Shown piece by piece: positions 15,844-23,752 of a stretch of DNA of 32,103 bases. How positions within the stretch are numbered: the first letter of the stretch is position 1; each line of letters opens with the position of its first letter. This stretch comes from Nitrosopumilaceae archaeon (GTDB taxonomy: Archaea > Thermoproteota > Nitrososphaeria > Nitrososphaerales > Nitrosopumilaceae). A model generated the notes under the pieces. The model made no database searches, was not told the origin of the DNA, and was given only the letters and a program-made list of their open reading frames with translations. The position numbers and the translations under genes are program-made. Location: positions 1-32,103 of the forward strand of contig JASHNR010000008.1 of assembly GCA_030041535.1 (NCBI GenBank), read 5' to 3'.

Positions 15844-17265
15844 TTATTCTCCAAGATAACCTTGATCCAGAGTACCGTTAGGTTGTGGAATTTCGTTTGG
15901 ACATGATGAAGAAATGCTCCATTGTCCATGTACTTGGACAACACAATCAGGCTTGAGAGGAGTACCAAATGTTTGCGTTACTGTACTTTGCGGTATGCTT
16001 GTATCTGGCACGTCAGATAGAGGTGGAACTGCGTTTGATGGGTTTGGTCCAGGAGTATTTCCAACTACTATAACAGCAAATTGCCCCTTGGCAGCTTGAG
16101 AATAGTCGTGATTTATGAGAACATAGACCCCAGGTTGAGTAAATGTTACATCAATAATTGCGGTATTTGAGCCTCCAAGATTGAATGTTTGTGCGTTAGT
16201 TTCCACCAGTCCAGCTTGTGTAACTCTATCAAGTTGTTCTCCAACAATGTGAATATTATCCATGAAATCTCCCACATTTAGAACAAAGAATCTCACATGA
16301 TCTCCAACAGTAAAGTTGAGAGGATGAGCATTTTGTGGAGCAGGAATGGCACTGCCAGAATCAGGATTTACACTGTGGAAAAAGTTCGCGAGTGGTTGAT
16401 AACCAAATGGCTCACCGTTGATGTAACTGTATGAGTCATTGTGGTTTAACATGGCATTTATGTCATAATCTCCACTATCAGTTTTATTCGCTATCAGATA
16501 ATATTCTGAAAAGTCCAATACAATTTCTTTTGCAGCACTATCCACATGCATTTCTTGAACTTGGTTATCAGTGGTTGCATAGCTTAGGTCATATGGTTCA
16601 TATCCATGTTTTGGATCCACTATAACTCCACCTTGCATTCCTCGGAACACATGCTCGTCTATATCGTTTATGTTACCTTCGCAATGATATTCATAAAAAC
16701 CAGGATGTAATGCGACAAACAGATATGACGTGGCATTACCCATGTCTGTTTCTGGTAACCATGGAGTAAACTTTGCTGCAGACGTAATTGCAGCATGATT
16801 GTACAAGTCATGATTGTCAGTGTTAGTTATTGGATCAATTATTGTTGCGTTAATGATATCGCCTTCTGTCACCCTAAATGTAGGACCCGGAATAGTCCCA
16901 TTGAAAGTATATGCTATTACTTGGGTAGCTGTACCTGGACCAACCAAAGCATTGTCCAACGCAATGGTTTTCTCCACCGGCACAAGTGTCATGTGACGCA
17001 CTTGGGCTCCAGAATCTTCCATTGCCTGCGCTTGTTGTGGCGTAATTTGTGCTAGTCCTCCTACAAAGGAGAGACCACTGCCAGAGTTTTGAAGATCATT
17101 ATTTGAAAGTGGTTGTGCAATAGATACGATATCGTCAACCGCTGCAGATTTTGTAATATTTGAAGTGGAAATGGGATTTGTACCTGACAACAAAAATACA
17201 CTCATAATAATAATTCCAGCTATTATTGGAGAAACCGTCATGACGGTTTTTCGTTTTAAAGCCAT
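15844..17265 (-). CDS. NirK-like two-domain cupredoxin protein, atypical active site
   Basis: An exported protein of 473 aa with an N-terminal hydrophobic segment (11-27) and two cupredoxin domains arranged as in copper nitrite reductase. NGTIPGPTFRVTEGD marks domain 1. Type-1 ligands are His152, Cys195, His205 and Met210. Type-2 ligands are His157, His194 and, from domain 2, His386 (LINHD). The segment that reads H-S/N-L/V-D-F-H in NirK is HDLYNH here, so the catalytic Asp (Asp98 in Alcaligenes numbering) is Tyr. Ten residues separate Cys195 and His205 in a NINDIDEH loop. A C-terminal tail of about 70 residues with two Cys is extra. It may be an electron carrier or different oxidase instead of a nitrite reductase. 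The start is supported by the promoter copy 21 nt upstream. Confidence 0.78.
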   Translation of the reverse strand: MALKRKTVMTVSPIIAGIIIMSVFLLSGTNPISTSNITKSAAVDDIVSIAQPLSNNDLQNSGSGLSFVGGLAQITPQQAQAMEDSGAQVRHMTLVPVEKTIALDNALVGPGTATQVIAYTFNGTIPGPTFRVTEGDIINATIIDPITNTDNHDLYNHAAITSAAKFTPWLPETDMGNATSYLFVALHPGFYEYHCEGNINDIDEHVFRGMQGGVIVDPKHGYEPYDLSYATTDNQVQEMHVDSAAKEIVLDFSEYYLIANKTDSGDYDINAMLNHNDSYSYINGEPFGYQPLANFFHSVNPDSGSAIPAPQNAHPLNFTVGDHVRFFVLNVGDFMDNIHIVGEQLDRVTQAGLVETNAQTFNLGGSNTAIIDVTFTQPGVYVLINHDYSQAAKGQFAVIVVGNTPGPNPSNAVPPLSDVPDTSIPQSTVTQTFGTPLKPDCVVQVHGQWSISSSCPNEIPQPNGTLDQGYLGE

Positions 17266-17285
17266 CCATCAACAGGCTATTGCAC

Positions 17286-17352
17286 AGATATTTAATTTGT
17301 CGATTAGAGATAATTTATGAAAATAAATGTTGATTCTAACAACTTGGAATAT
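17286..17352 (-). promoter_or_regulatory. Shared promoter block, copy 2
   Basis: This is the second copy of the 67-nt block (60 of 67 identical to 14545-14611), again exactly 21 nt upstream of an ATG (17265). The TATA-like element is unchanged. The inverted repeat is slightly weakened (TTGTC...GATAA instead of GACAA). The 21 nt between the block and the start codon are unrelated in the two copies, so the conservation follows the control element and not a general duplication. Confidence 0.7.
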
Positions 17353-17446
17353 CATTGCAATAGAGATATCATCATAAAATAATTTTTTAGAATATGAAAG
17401 TATCTCAGCCATAGTGCTTAATTCGAATGGCATCGTGACTTAATCC

Positions 17447-17749
17447 ATGTCACAAGCTACAGAACAAAATAAAGTTTGGGTCTTGATGAGCCAACTCAAA
17501 GAAGACGTCAGAAAAGAAAAAGCTGAAGAAATTGCCAAATCAATAATTGAACTTGTTGACGAATGGCAGTCTCAAGGAAGATTCATGTGGTCAGGCCCAT
17601 TGAGCGACAATCACACCGGAATGGCAGTATTTGAGGCCACAGAAGAAGATGCACATAGATTTTATGACAAATACGACAAGATATGCTCTGGTGTACTAGG
17701 ACATCACATGTATCAGTGGGAGTCTATTCCGTTTCTGTCCATGCTATGA
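17447..17749 (+). CDS. Small YCII/dimeric alpha-beta barrel-like protein
   Basis: A soluble protein of 100 aa. Its order (strand VWVLMSQLK, helix KEKAEEIAKSIIELVDEW, strand GRFMWSGPLSD, strand TGMAVFEAT, helix EEDAHRFYDKYDK, strand HHMYQWESIPF) looks like a ferredoxin-like dimeric alpha-beta barrel of the YCII/EthD kind. No catalytic residue can be assigned. A TATA-like GCTTAATTC about 26 nt before the ATG suggests a leaderless transcript. The next small gene overlaps it by 4 nt. Confidence 0.7.
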   Translation: MSQATEQNKVWVLMSQLKEDVRKEKAEEIAKSIIELVDEWQSQGRFMWSGPLSDNHTGMAVFEATEEDAHRFYDKYDKICSGVLGHHMYQWESIPFLSML

Positions 17750-17967
17750 GACAGAACAATCCAAGTACGGGAACAATAATGTCAGTATTCAGGCGCGGTG
17801 AGAGAGTAAGGATAGTGGAAACAGGAAAAATATCACAGAGAACCTATACCATAAAGAAAATTTTCAAGTCTGAAGATGGAATAACATTGTATCTGTTGAA
17901 ATCAGAAAAAGACTTGACAATGCGTCTGTATTACGAAACGGAAGAGTCTGGACTTGAGAGAATATGA
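17746..17967 (+). CDS. Small basic protein, SH3-like beta barrel
   Basis: A 73-aa protein that starts at the ATG overlapping the previous stop (ATGA, 17746-17749), so it is probably translationally coupled. An alternative start lies at ATG 17779. The segment RRGERVRIVETGKISQRTYT then IKKIF, ITLYLLKS and MRLYYETEESGLERI reads as five short beta strands, a KOW/SH3-type barrel by pattern only. No catalytic or metal residues are seen. Function unknown. Confidence 0.6.
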   Translation: MRQNNPSTGTIMSVFRRGERVRIVETGKISQRTYTIKKIFKSEDGITLYLLKSEKDLTMRLYYETEESGLERI

Positions 17968-18380
17968 AAAATCACAACAATTTGTAAAAGACGGCACAGA
18001 ACTAACTAATACTATATTTTTTACATTATGAACATTGAATTCTAGTTTTCCATTGTTGCCATCACATAGTTTCTTTCCAAATTTGAATTTCAAATAATTA
18101 GAACACAGAGTTGCCGTGTGCACTATTTTTAATAATTCTTGTCTGAATACAATTATGTGCTTTACATGTCATGCAGATCTTTTTTTTCTGCAATTCGTAT
18201 GCACGTCAGTCAGAGAGAGGTTCACTGTTACAGGTTCACAACTGTGTATTCCATCATACATACACAGAAAAAATATCTATTGGCATTGGATATTCCAACT
18301 ACCAGTGACCTCTCTTTATTTTTCAATAGGCAGGTCAACAATTAACAAATTGACTCAAAATAACATTTGGAAATAGTTAG
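17968..18380. other. Intergenic stretch without a recognisable gene
   Basis: These 413 nt are AT-rich and carry stop codons in all frames. The ORFs of 68-86 codons on the plus strand (around 18116-18376) have unnatural composition (Cys/His/Phe/Ile-rich, with no conserved-looking stretch), so I do not call them. T-runs after 18010 and at 18180-18187 could end transcription of the small genes to the left. Confidence 0.4.
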
Positions 18381-18521
18381 TCATTTTTTCTGGTAGACAC
18401 CATTGTTTTCTGTCTTTTCAAATTCAACATGAGGATAAAATGCATCAGCCTCTTGTGATGGCAACAACAGAATCATGTTGACCGCAGGTTCATCATTAGG
18501 TAACACAGTTACACAATACAT
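18381..18521 (-). CDS. Small 46-aa ORF, unknown function
   Basis: The ATG at 18521 opens 46 codons ending in TGA at 18381-18383. The protein is acidic in its second half (MYCVTVLPNDEPAVNMILLL, then PSQEADAFYPHVEFEKTENN), with a natural residue mix and no low complexity. A TATA-like CATTATCTAAC lies 20-30 nt upstream, so it would be divergent from the zinc-finger gene, with promoters overlapping. I do not recognise it. Confidence 0.4.
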   Translation of the reverse strand: MYCVTVLPNDEPAVNMILLLPSQEADAFYPHVEFEKTENNGVYQKK

Positions 18522-18570
18522 TAAATTCAGATTGTGTTAGATAATGCAGAATGGCGATAAGATACGAATA

Positions 18571-18704
18571 ATGAAGAAAAAAAATTCAAGTGTAAAGAAT
18601 GCAAAATGGAGTTTGATGACCCAGTAAGGTTAGAGAGACACTTCAAGGCAGCACACCCCAAAAAGCATAGTGGCTTTAGACAAAAGTGGTATTGGGAAAG
18701 CTAA
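18571..18704 (+). pseudogene. C2H2 zinc-finger mini-protein interrupted at an A8 run
   Basis: The frame ending in TAA at 18702-18704 encodes a perfect single zinc finger: CKEC, 12 residues, H, 4 residues, H (C-x2-C-x12-H-x4-H), with basic flanks and a WYWES end. This frame has no start codon, because a stop at 18558-18560 precedes it. An ATG at 18571 lies one frame away, and one extra A in the A8 run (18577-18584), or a -1 slip there, joins them into a 44-aa protein starting MKKKKFKCKECKMEF. Tiny C2H2 proteins of this type are common in thaumarchaea. I think the gene is real and that the break is an assembly error or slippage, but a true mutation is possible. Confidence 0.6.
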
Positions 18705-18762
18705 CGTACAAAATTAACACAAAGTGCGATTCTAAATCCATTACATGAAATATCAAACGTAG

Positions 18763-20121
18763 TCAGGATTTCGTCCGTTGTATTATCTTACCAAGCGTTA
18801 CGGTATCTAAACTTGAACGAACTTTACCTTCTTTTATTTTGGTGTGCCATTCCTTTACCTTGCCAAACTTGTTGTTTTCACTGATTATCTTTACGGCAAG
18901 AAATGGATTAGAACCATACCAAGAGATTGCAGACTGGACAATGTATTGTAAATCAGAATCTGTCAGTATTGGCCAGTGCCTGCTTATTGTACTCTCAAGT
19001 GGGACATCCAAAAGTCCTAGTCGTTTCTTGATCATGGACAGGATTTCAGAAAATCTAGATGGGTCTTCAAGCGCGGAAACTGAGACCTTTATGGTGTTTC
19101 CATCTTGTGCACTCTTGTCATCGTCTGAAAAAGTAAGTTTGACAGAGCCGCGCTTTCCCAAAATAGTAACATGGTCCTCTTTATTTTCAGTCATGCCTCC
19201 CATCTCTTTTATGATGTCAAGTAAAACCTGCAATCTCTCTTTTGGAATTTTTTCAGTCAATATCATGGCGCCATGCTTGTCATCTGATGTAATATCTACA
19301 GTCTCAGACGATTTTTCCAGAGTTACCTTGATACAGCTTAGCGCAGTCCTTACAAGTTCAATGTCATCATTTTCAAAGACAAGTGTGTCAGGAACTCTTT
19401 TGTCTTTGGAGCCTAGTCTGCTTAAAAAGCTGAAAATTTCCTCAGGTATGTTACGCAATTCTTTGAGTTCAATGAAAACATGTTTCCCCAAATCATCTGA
19501 TTTCCAATGAGATACGGTTGGTTCTGCCACAGTACACATTATGTTGTATGCTGCACGTTTTTCCATTGGCACAAGTGCTGTTGAACCATTGCCATCCTCG
19601 TTTGTACGATAATAGGTTGCCCCCTCTATACTAGTACACTTTAAGATATTTCCAAGATTGACTTTGGCTGTAAATTTTTCATCATTTTTATTGCTAACTT
19701 TAACTTGAATCCAAGTTCTGGTTTTAGGATCAAATTCCTCCCATGTATCCATGGTTGAAAGTTTGACATTATCAGGATCTCCCAATTTTCTTATTTCCTG
19801 CTTGTATAGCTTGGTTAACACCTTGACATGATCATCTAATGTATGAACAGATACTCCAATTCCCCACAACGAGTCAAGAAACTCCTTTCGCACAGAATCA
19901 TCCATTGTACATGTCCAGCGTCTTTCAACCATTCTTGGTGTCACTTGCAATTTATTGAGAATTCTATCTAGTTTGGCCTGCTGCGAGAAATGTATCGAGT
20001 TTATTTTTGTAAACGTATTCTTGTATGTCTCACAAAGATTTGGCTTTCCTCTCTGAAAGCAAAGATCACAGAATTCAAGAGGATTGGCATCATTTTGGTT
20101 CTTCACTACATTTGGACTCAA
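18763..20121 (-). CDS. Unknown 452-aa soluble protein
   Basis: I do not recognise this protein. It has no signal peptide or membrane segment, and is charged. The N-terminus holds three Cys (CDLC...C) that could form half a zinc site. The middle and C-terminal regions look like repeated alpha-beta modules: segments such as KHVFIELKELRNIPEEIFSF, DIELVRTALSCIKVTLEKSS and ERLQVLLDIIKEMGGMTENK share the rhythm 'helix-strand-helix with short Ser/Asp turns'. The end (HWPILTDSDLQYIVQSAISW...FLAVKII) is helical. The nominal start is TTG 20121; GTG 20106 is possible. It is divergent from the glycosyltransferase gene with 171 nt between. Confidence 0.65.
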   Translation of the reverse strand: MSPNVVKNQNDANPLEFCDLCFQRGKPNLCETYKNTFTKINSIHFSQQAKLDRILNKLQVTPRMVERRWTCTMDDSVRKEFLDSLWGIGVSVHTLDDHVKVLTKLYKQEIRKLGDPDNVKLSTMDTWEEFDPKTRTWIQVKVSNKNDEKFTAKVNLGNILKCTSIEGATYYRTNEDGNGSTALVPMEKRAAYNIMCTVAEPTVSHWKSDDLGKHVFIELKELRNIPEEIFSFLSRLGSKDKRVPDTLVFENDDIELVRTALSCIKVTLEKSSETVDITSDDKHGAMILTEKIPKERLQVLLDIIKEMGGMTENKEDHVTILGKRGSVKLTFSDDDKSAQDGNTIKVSVSALEDPSRFSEILSMIKKRLGLLDVPLESTISRHWPILTDSDLQYIVQSAISWYGSNPFLAVKIISENNKFGKVKEWHTKIKEGKVRSSLDTVTLGKIIQRTKS

Positions 20122-20292
20122 TTAATGCTAATTTCAATTTTTACCTTTCATATTCTTACATGCCATGAGTTTCAAAGAGGTTTGCTGCTAGATCAGCTGA
20201 AGATGTCGTTACAGTGAATATTGGAATGCAAGTCATCAAACTCAAAATTTTAATAGGCATGAGGCTCGAAAGAGTGCAGAAGTAATATTACC

Positions 20293-21462
20293 ATGTCGTT
20301 AACAAAAACCGAACTTTCTGCTCGTTCAAGATCGCTTTCAGTCATAATTCCAACGTACAATGAATCCAAGAACATTACAAGAATGCTGGACATTGTCTCA
20401 TCATGCCTTCCTCCAGAAACAAATGCCGAGATTGTTGTGGTTGATGATAATTCCCCAGACGGCACGGGAAAAATAGCAGACGAATATGCAAGAAGGTCAA
20501 GAGATAACGGCGGTTGTGAAATCAGGGTAATAAATCGAAAAGATGAGAAGGGTCTTAGCTCAGCAATACTTGCAGGCATTAGGGCATCAAGCGGTGAGTC
20601 TGTTGTGGTAATGGATAGCGATTTCTCGCATCCGCCAGAGACCATAACAAAGATGATAGAAGAGATGAAAAAATCTGATTGTGATATCGTGGTAGCATCA
20701 AGATATGTAAAAGGCGGTTCCATCACAGGATGGCCATTCAAGCGCAAATTGATTAGCAAGGGGGCAACAAAAATAGCACAACAAAGCCTTGGAATAAAAA
20801 TAAAGGATCCAATGTCAGGATTCTTTGCGTTTCGTAGACACGTTGTTAGAAACATCAACTTTGATGCAATAGGATACAAGATTCTCTTGGAGATACTTGT
20901 CAAGGCAAGAGGAGCCAAGGTCAAAGAGATACCTTATAACTTTACAGATAGAAAAGAAGGCACAAGTAAACTAGATGCAGCTGTAATCTTGGATTATACA
21001 AAATCGGTGTGGAAACTATACAGGTATGGCAGGTCTGTAAGGGAGAGGAGGACCTCTGTTCACTTTTTATCAAAGGCAGGACGATTTTACACTGTTGGAG
21101 CCACCGGACTGCTTGTAAACTATCTTGTCTCATTTCTCTTTGGTGCAGTTCTGTCCAATCTTTGGTATATCTATGCGACTATGATTGGAATCATGTTTTC
21201 AATGACGTCAAACTTTATTCTAAATAAGATCTGGACGTTTGAAGACAAGGACATGAACCTAAAGCGAACCCTTTTGCAGTATGGTTCATTTGTGCTATTT
21301 AGTGGAATCGGCGCAGTATTCCAACTTGGAATGGTATACCTTATGGTAGAAACAGAACACGTGAGCTATGCGTTAGCTTTATTCATATCTGTTGCAATTG
21401 CGTCGATTGGTAACTTTATACTCAATAAGAAATGGACCTTCAAGGAAAAAATCTGGAGCTAG
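20293..21462 (+). CDS. Polyprenyl-phosphate glycosyltransferase (GT2) fused to GtrA-like domain
   Basis: The N-terminal half (about 1-245) is a dolichol-phosphate mannose/glucose synthase-type GT2 that loads a sugar from a nucleotide onto a lipid carrier: SVIIPTYNE (16-24), VVDDNSPDGTG (49-59), the DSD metal motif at 108-110 and DPMSGFFAFRR. The C-terminal half (about 255-385) has four membrane helices of the GtrA/flippase-like family, with the repeated SNFILNKIWTF and GNFILNKKWTF motifs. The fusion is common in archaea and bacteria and would anchor the enzyme at the membrane, where it could supply dolichol-linked sugar to the GT39-type enzyme encoded next to it. Confidence 0.9.
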   Translation: MSLTKTELSARSRSLSVIIPTYNESKNITRMLDIVSSCLPPETNAEIVVVDDNSPDGTGKIADEYARRSRDNGGCEIRVINRKDEKGLSSAILAGIRASSGESVVVMDSDFSHPPETITKMIEEMKKSDCDIVVASRYVKGGSITGWPFKRKLISKGATKIAQQSLGIKIKDPMSGFFAFRRHVVRNINFDAIGYKILLEILVKARGAKVKEIPYNFTDRKEGTSKLDAAVILDYTKSVWKLYRYGRSVRERRTSVHFLSKAGRFYTVGATGLLVNYLVSFLFGAVLSNLWYIYATMIGIMFSMTSNFILNKIWTFEDKDMNLKRTLLQYGSFVLFSGIGAVFQLGMVYLMVETEHVSYALALFISVAIASIGNFILNKKWTFKEKIWS

Positions 21463-21509
21463 TGCTTTTTTCCATATTTGCAGAAGATTGGTGTCTCATG
21501 TGGTAAATC

Positions 21510-22973
21510 TCACTTTTCCCTAATCATGATGGGATTTTCTTCATAGTTTACCTTGAGACTTGTATAAGGATAAAGCGAAATGTTGTATACCTGAGTGTTA
21601 CCTACAAACGTAGCAACTGTCTTTGAATCATTGTACAACTGTTCAAGTTGTTTTCCTCTGCTCATATCTACCATTACGTAATGTTGGTCTGCAACCAATA
21701 CAACTTTTTCAGTAGTTATTGGCTCAAAGAGGGCAAGAGAATAGTCAGAAAACACGTTTTGTTTGTGAAACACATAGCTGAATATCCAAGAATAGACAGG
21801 ACTTGCAAGGATTGTGGTCTTGTTGTCATTTACGTGTTGCAAGACAAACGAGGTTGCCTGAAACTCGCTTGACGTCATATTTGTTGTTATGAGTAACAGA
21901 GTACTTGCAAGACCAAATATTCCTATACCCAAAACCATTGCAATTGGAAAATTTTTATGTAGATTTTTTCTTTTGACTTGTCCAAGAACTTTAACAATAA
22001 GAATAGAGACAGATATACAAAACACAGGTAAGACTGGAATCCAATAGAAATATTGGTTATACCCCATGGCAAGAAGAGAAATTGTAAAAGGTACAAACCA
22101 CATCAAAATAAAATAATCTTTCCTGTAAATACAAAAAGCAATTCCCATAATTCCTAAAATAAATAAGACAGGATCCATCTGGAAAAATAGATAAGATATG
22201 TATGGCAAGCCATAACTGTGTTTTTCTGCTTGCCCAAGCACGTCCTTGGTCCAGAGGTCAAACTGTCCAGATTCTACACTCTGAAGAGGCCAGAGAAAAG
22301 GAATCAGAACAACCGGAACTAGCCAAAGCCACACAAGTTTTGGCCTTTTTTCGTTGAAGTATATTAGACCTGCAATCAGTGGCATCATTGCAAATGCAGG
22401 AATTTTGGTAAATATCGCCAGCCCCAGACATACACCTGAAAGCAATATCATCAGGTTTTTGTGATTGGAGTTTTTTGACTTTAGTGCAAGCAAAATGGAC
22501 AACAGGAGAAACGGCAACAGTATCGAATCAAGAAGTATTTCTCTTACAAGCCATGTGATTGGCATGACCGCAAACAGCATGGATGAAATTAACGCAACTT
22601 TTGCTCCATAACGATTTTCTGCAATCTTGTAAATTAGAAATGTATCAGCTATTGCAAGCATTCCCATGATAACTCTGGGCGCTAGATACAGCATAGATAT
22701 GGACTGCGGGCTTGATGACACATGAAGAGAGCCTGGAAATCCAATCAGGCCCAGAACTGATGCAAGAAAAATTTGGCCAAAGAAAGGATGATCATAAAAA
22801 AACGACTCTTGCGGACCAAGGCCTGCCAATACATGCATGGCTCTTCTCATGTATACGCCCTCATCGAAGAAAATTGCTGGAAATTCTGCAGCGTTCCAAA
22901 TGTGCGTAAATCCCGATAACACTAGTAATCCTAAAAGGAACCAGTTAGCTCTTCTGGAATTAATTTGGCACAC
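21510..22973 (-). CDS. GT39/ArnT-like membrane glycosyltransferase
   Basis: An integral membrane enzyme of 487 aa with about 11-12 helices. The first lumenal loop carries FFDEGVYMRRAMHVLAG, with the Asp-Glu pair of PMT/ArnT-type GT-C enzymes, followed by FYDHPFFGQIFLA. These use polyprenyl-phosphate sugars to modify proteins or lipids outside the cell. The C-terminal domain of about 100 residues is soluble. The start is a GTG at 22973, about 25 nt after a TATA-like ATTTTAACA. It converges with the GT2-GtrA gene (47 nt between stops). Acceptor unknown; glycosylated surface proteins such as those rich in Thr or N-M-T in this window are candidates. Confidence 0.85.
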   Translation of the reverse strand: MCQINSRRANWFLLGLLVLSGFTHIWNAAEFPAIFFDEGVYMRRAMHVLAGLGPQESFFYDHPFFGQIFLASVLGLIGFPGSLHVSSSPQSISMLYLAPRVIMGMLAIADTFLIYKIAENRYGAKVALISSMLFAVMPITWLVREILLDSILLPFLLLSILLALKSKNSNHKNLMILLSGVCLGLAIFTKIPAFAMMPLIAGLIYFNEKRPKLVWLWLVPVVLIPFLWPLQSVESGQFDLWTKDVLGQAEKHSYGLPYISYLFFQMDPVLFILGIMGIAFCIYRKDYFILMWFVPFTISLLAMGYNQYFYWIPVLPVFCISVSILIVKVLGQVKRKNLHKNFPIAMVLGIGIFGLASTLLLITTNMTSSEFQATSFVLQHVNDNKTTILASPVYSWIFSYVFHKQNVFSDYSLALFEPITTEKVVLVADQHYVMVDMSRGKQLEQLYNDSKTVATFVGNTQVYNISLYPYTSLKVNYEENPIMIREK

Positions 22974-23068
22974 TCTTTGAATTCAATCATACTGTTAAAA
23001 TTGCTTGCCATTTCAATGACATGGTAAACTTTGCTCCTATCTGATTACAATATACTTCCAAGTCTGAA

Positions 23069-23260
23069 TCAGACAAAACCTGCTTTGGGGGAACTATTAC
23101 AGAAATCTTGAAATCTTTTTAGCAATATGCGATAGAGATATTCTTCCAGGCCCCAAATCATTATTGTCAACAAGATGATAAATGCCAAGAGCCCAAGTTC
23201 TATTTCCGCGTTACCTGAAAATGATTTTAACTTTTTTACATAAACTATCTCCCCAAGCAT
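23069..23260 (-). CDS. Small single-helix membrane protein (tentative)
   Basis: An ORF of 63 codons with a credible transmembrane segment (ELGLLAFIILLTIMIWGLEEYLY) between charged ends, and a basic C-terminal part. No promoter or family supports it strongly. It could be a real small membrane protein or a chance ORF. Confidence 0.35.
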   Translation of the reverse strand: MLGEIVYVKKLKSFSGNAEIELGLLAFIILLTIMIWGLEEYLYRILLKRFQDFCNSSPKAGFV

Positions 23261-23301
23261 GTCAACTGCATTTGGTTTTGTTATTTACTACATTTCCATA
23301 A

Positions 23302-23344
23302 ATTGGTGAACGGTACAAAACATTTCCATGAAATGTCCACCAAT
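23302..23344. promoter_or_regulatory. Nested dyad upstream of the small DNA-binding-like gene
   Basis: ATTGGTG (23302-23308) pairs with CACCAAT (23338-23344). Inside it ACATTTC (23320-23326) pairs with GAAATGT (23330-23336) across a 3-nt centre. The dyad ends just before a TATA-like GATTTATCA (23345-23353), which is centred about 26 nt before the ATG at 23376. The layout fits autoregulation by a dimeric ribbon-helix-helix protein. Confidence 0.5.
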
Positions 23345-23375
23345 GATTTATCAACGTACCGTACTATTCACATCT

Positions 23376-23534
23376 ATGCCAAGAAAAGAATACAAAACAA
23401 TTACCGTGAAAAACGAGTCCTACGAGCAGTTTAAAAGGGCCGTCAGGGATGCAAAGAAAAAAGACAGGTCTCTTGACAACAGCACGTTTCTAAGTTCTCT
23501 CATAAGCCAGCACCAAAGATCTAGAAAGCCATGA
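23376..23534 (+). CDS. Small ribbon-helix-helix-like DNA-binding protein
   Basis: A basic protein of 52 aa. YKTITVKNESYEQFKRAVRD then KKKDRSLDNSTFLSSLISQH reads as strand, helix, turn, helix, the ribbon-helix-helix layout of antitoxins and small regulators. I start at ATG 23376 instead of the upstream ATG (23328) because a TATA-like box lies about 26 nt before it, and the upstream residues would run through the dyad. Its stop overlaps the start of the next gene (ATGA, 23531-23534). The pair has the size and arrangement of a toxin-antitoxin or regulator-partner module, but the second protein resembles no toxin I know. Confidence 0.6.
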   Translation: MPRKEYKTITVKNESYEQFKRAVRDAKKKDRSLDNSTFLSSLISQHQRSRKP

Positions 23535-23752
23535 CAGAAAAACAAAGAAAACCAACACTTGAAGAGATGTGGAAACATATTGGCAGAATCCTCATTCCAA
23601 TGGGCCAGATGCCAGACAAGGCAAGCATGGATGACAAGCAGGTACAGGAGCTTTATTCCGGTCTAATTGCAGCAGACAGGACATTCAAAGATCTTGTACA
23701 GATTGCAATTTTTAAAAAAGAGATCACCGAGATAGAAAACGAGAGTAAGTAA
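23531..23752 (+). CDS. Small helical protein coupled to the RHH-like gene
   Basis: A 73-aa, mostly helical, charged protein (LEEMWKHIGRILIPM, then DDKQVQELYSGLIAADRTFK and IFKKEITEIENES) without membrane segment or catalytic motif. Translation is coupled to the preceding gene by a 4-nt overlap. It could be the partner protein of the DNA-binding-like product. No homology assigned. Confidence 0.6.
   Translation: MTEKQRKPTLEEMWKHIGRILIPMGQMPDKASMDDKQVQELYSGLIAADRTFKDLVQIAIFKKEITEIENESK

Noticed and set aside
18116-18376. Overlapping plus-strand ORFs of 68 and 86 codons
   Set aside because: Cys/His/Ile-rich sequence without a protein-like pattern in AT-rich intergenic DNA; both frames are equally poor.
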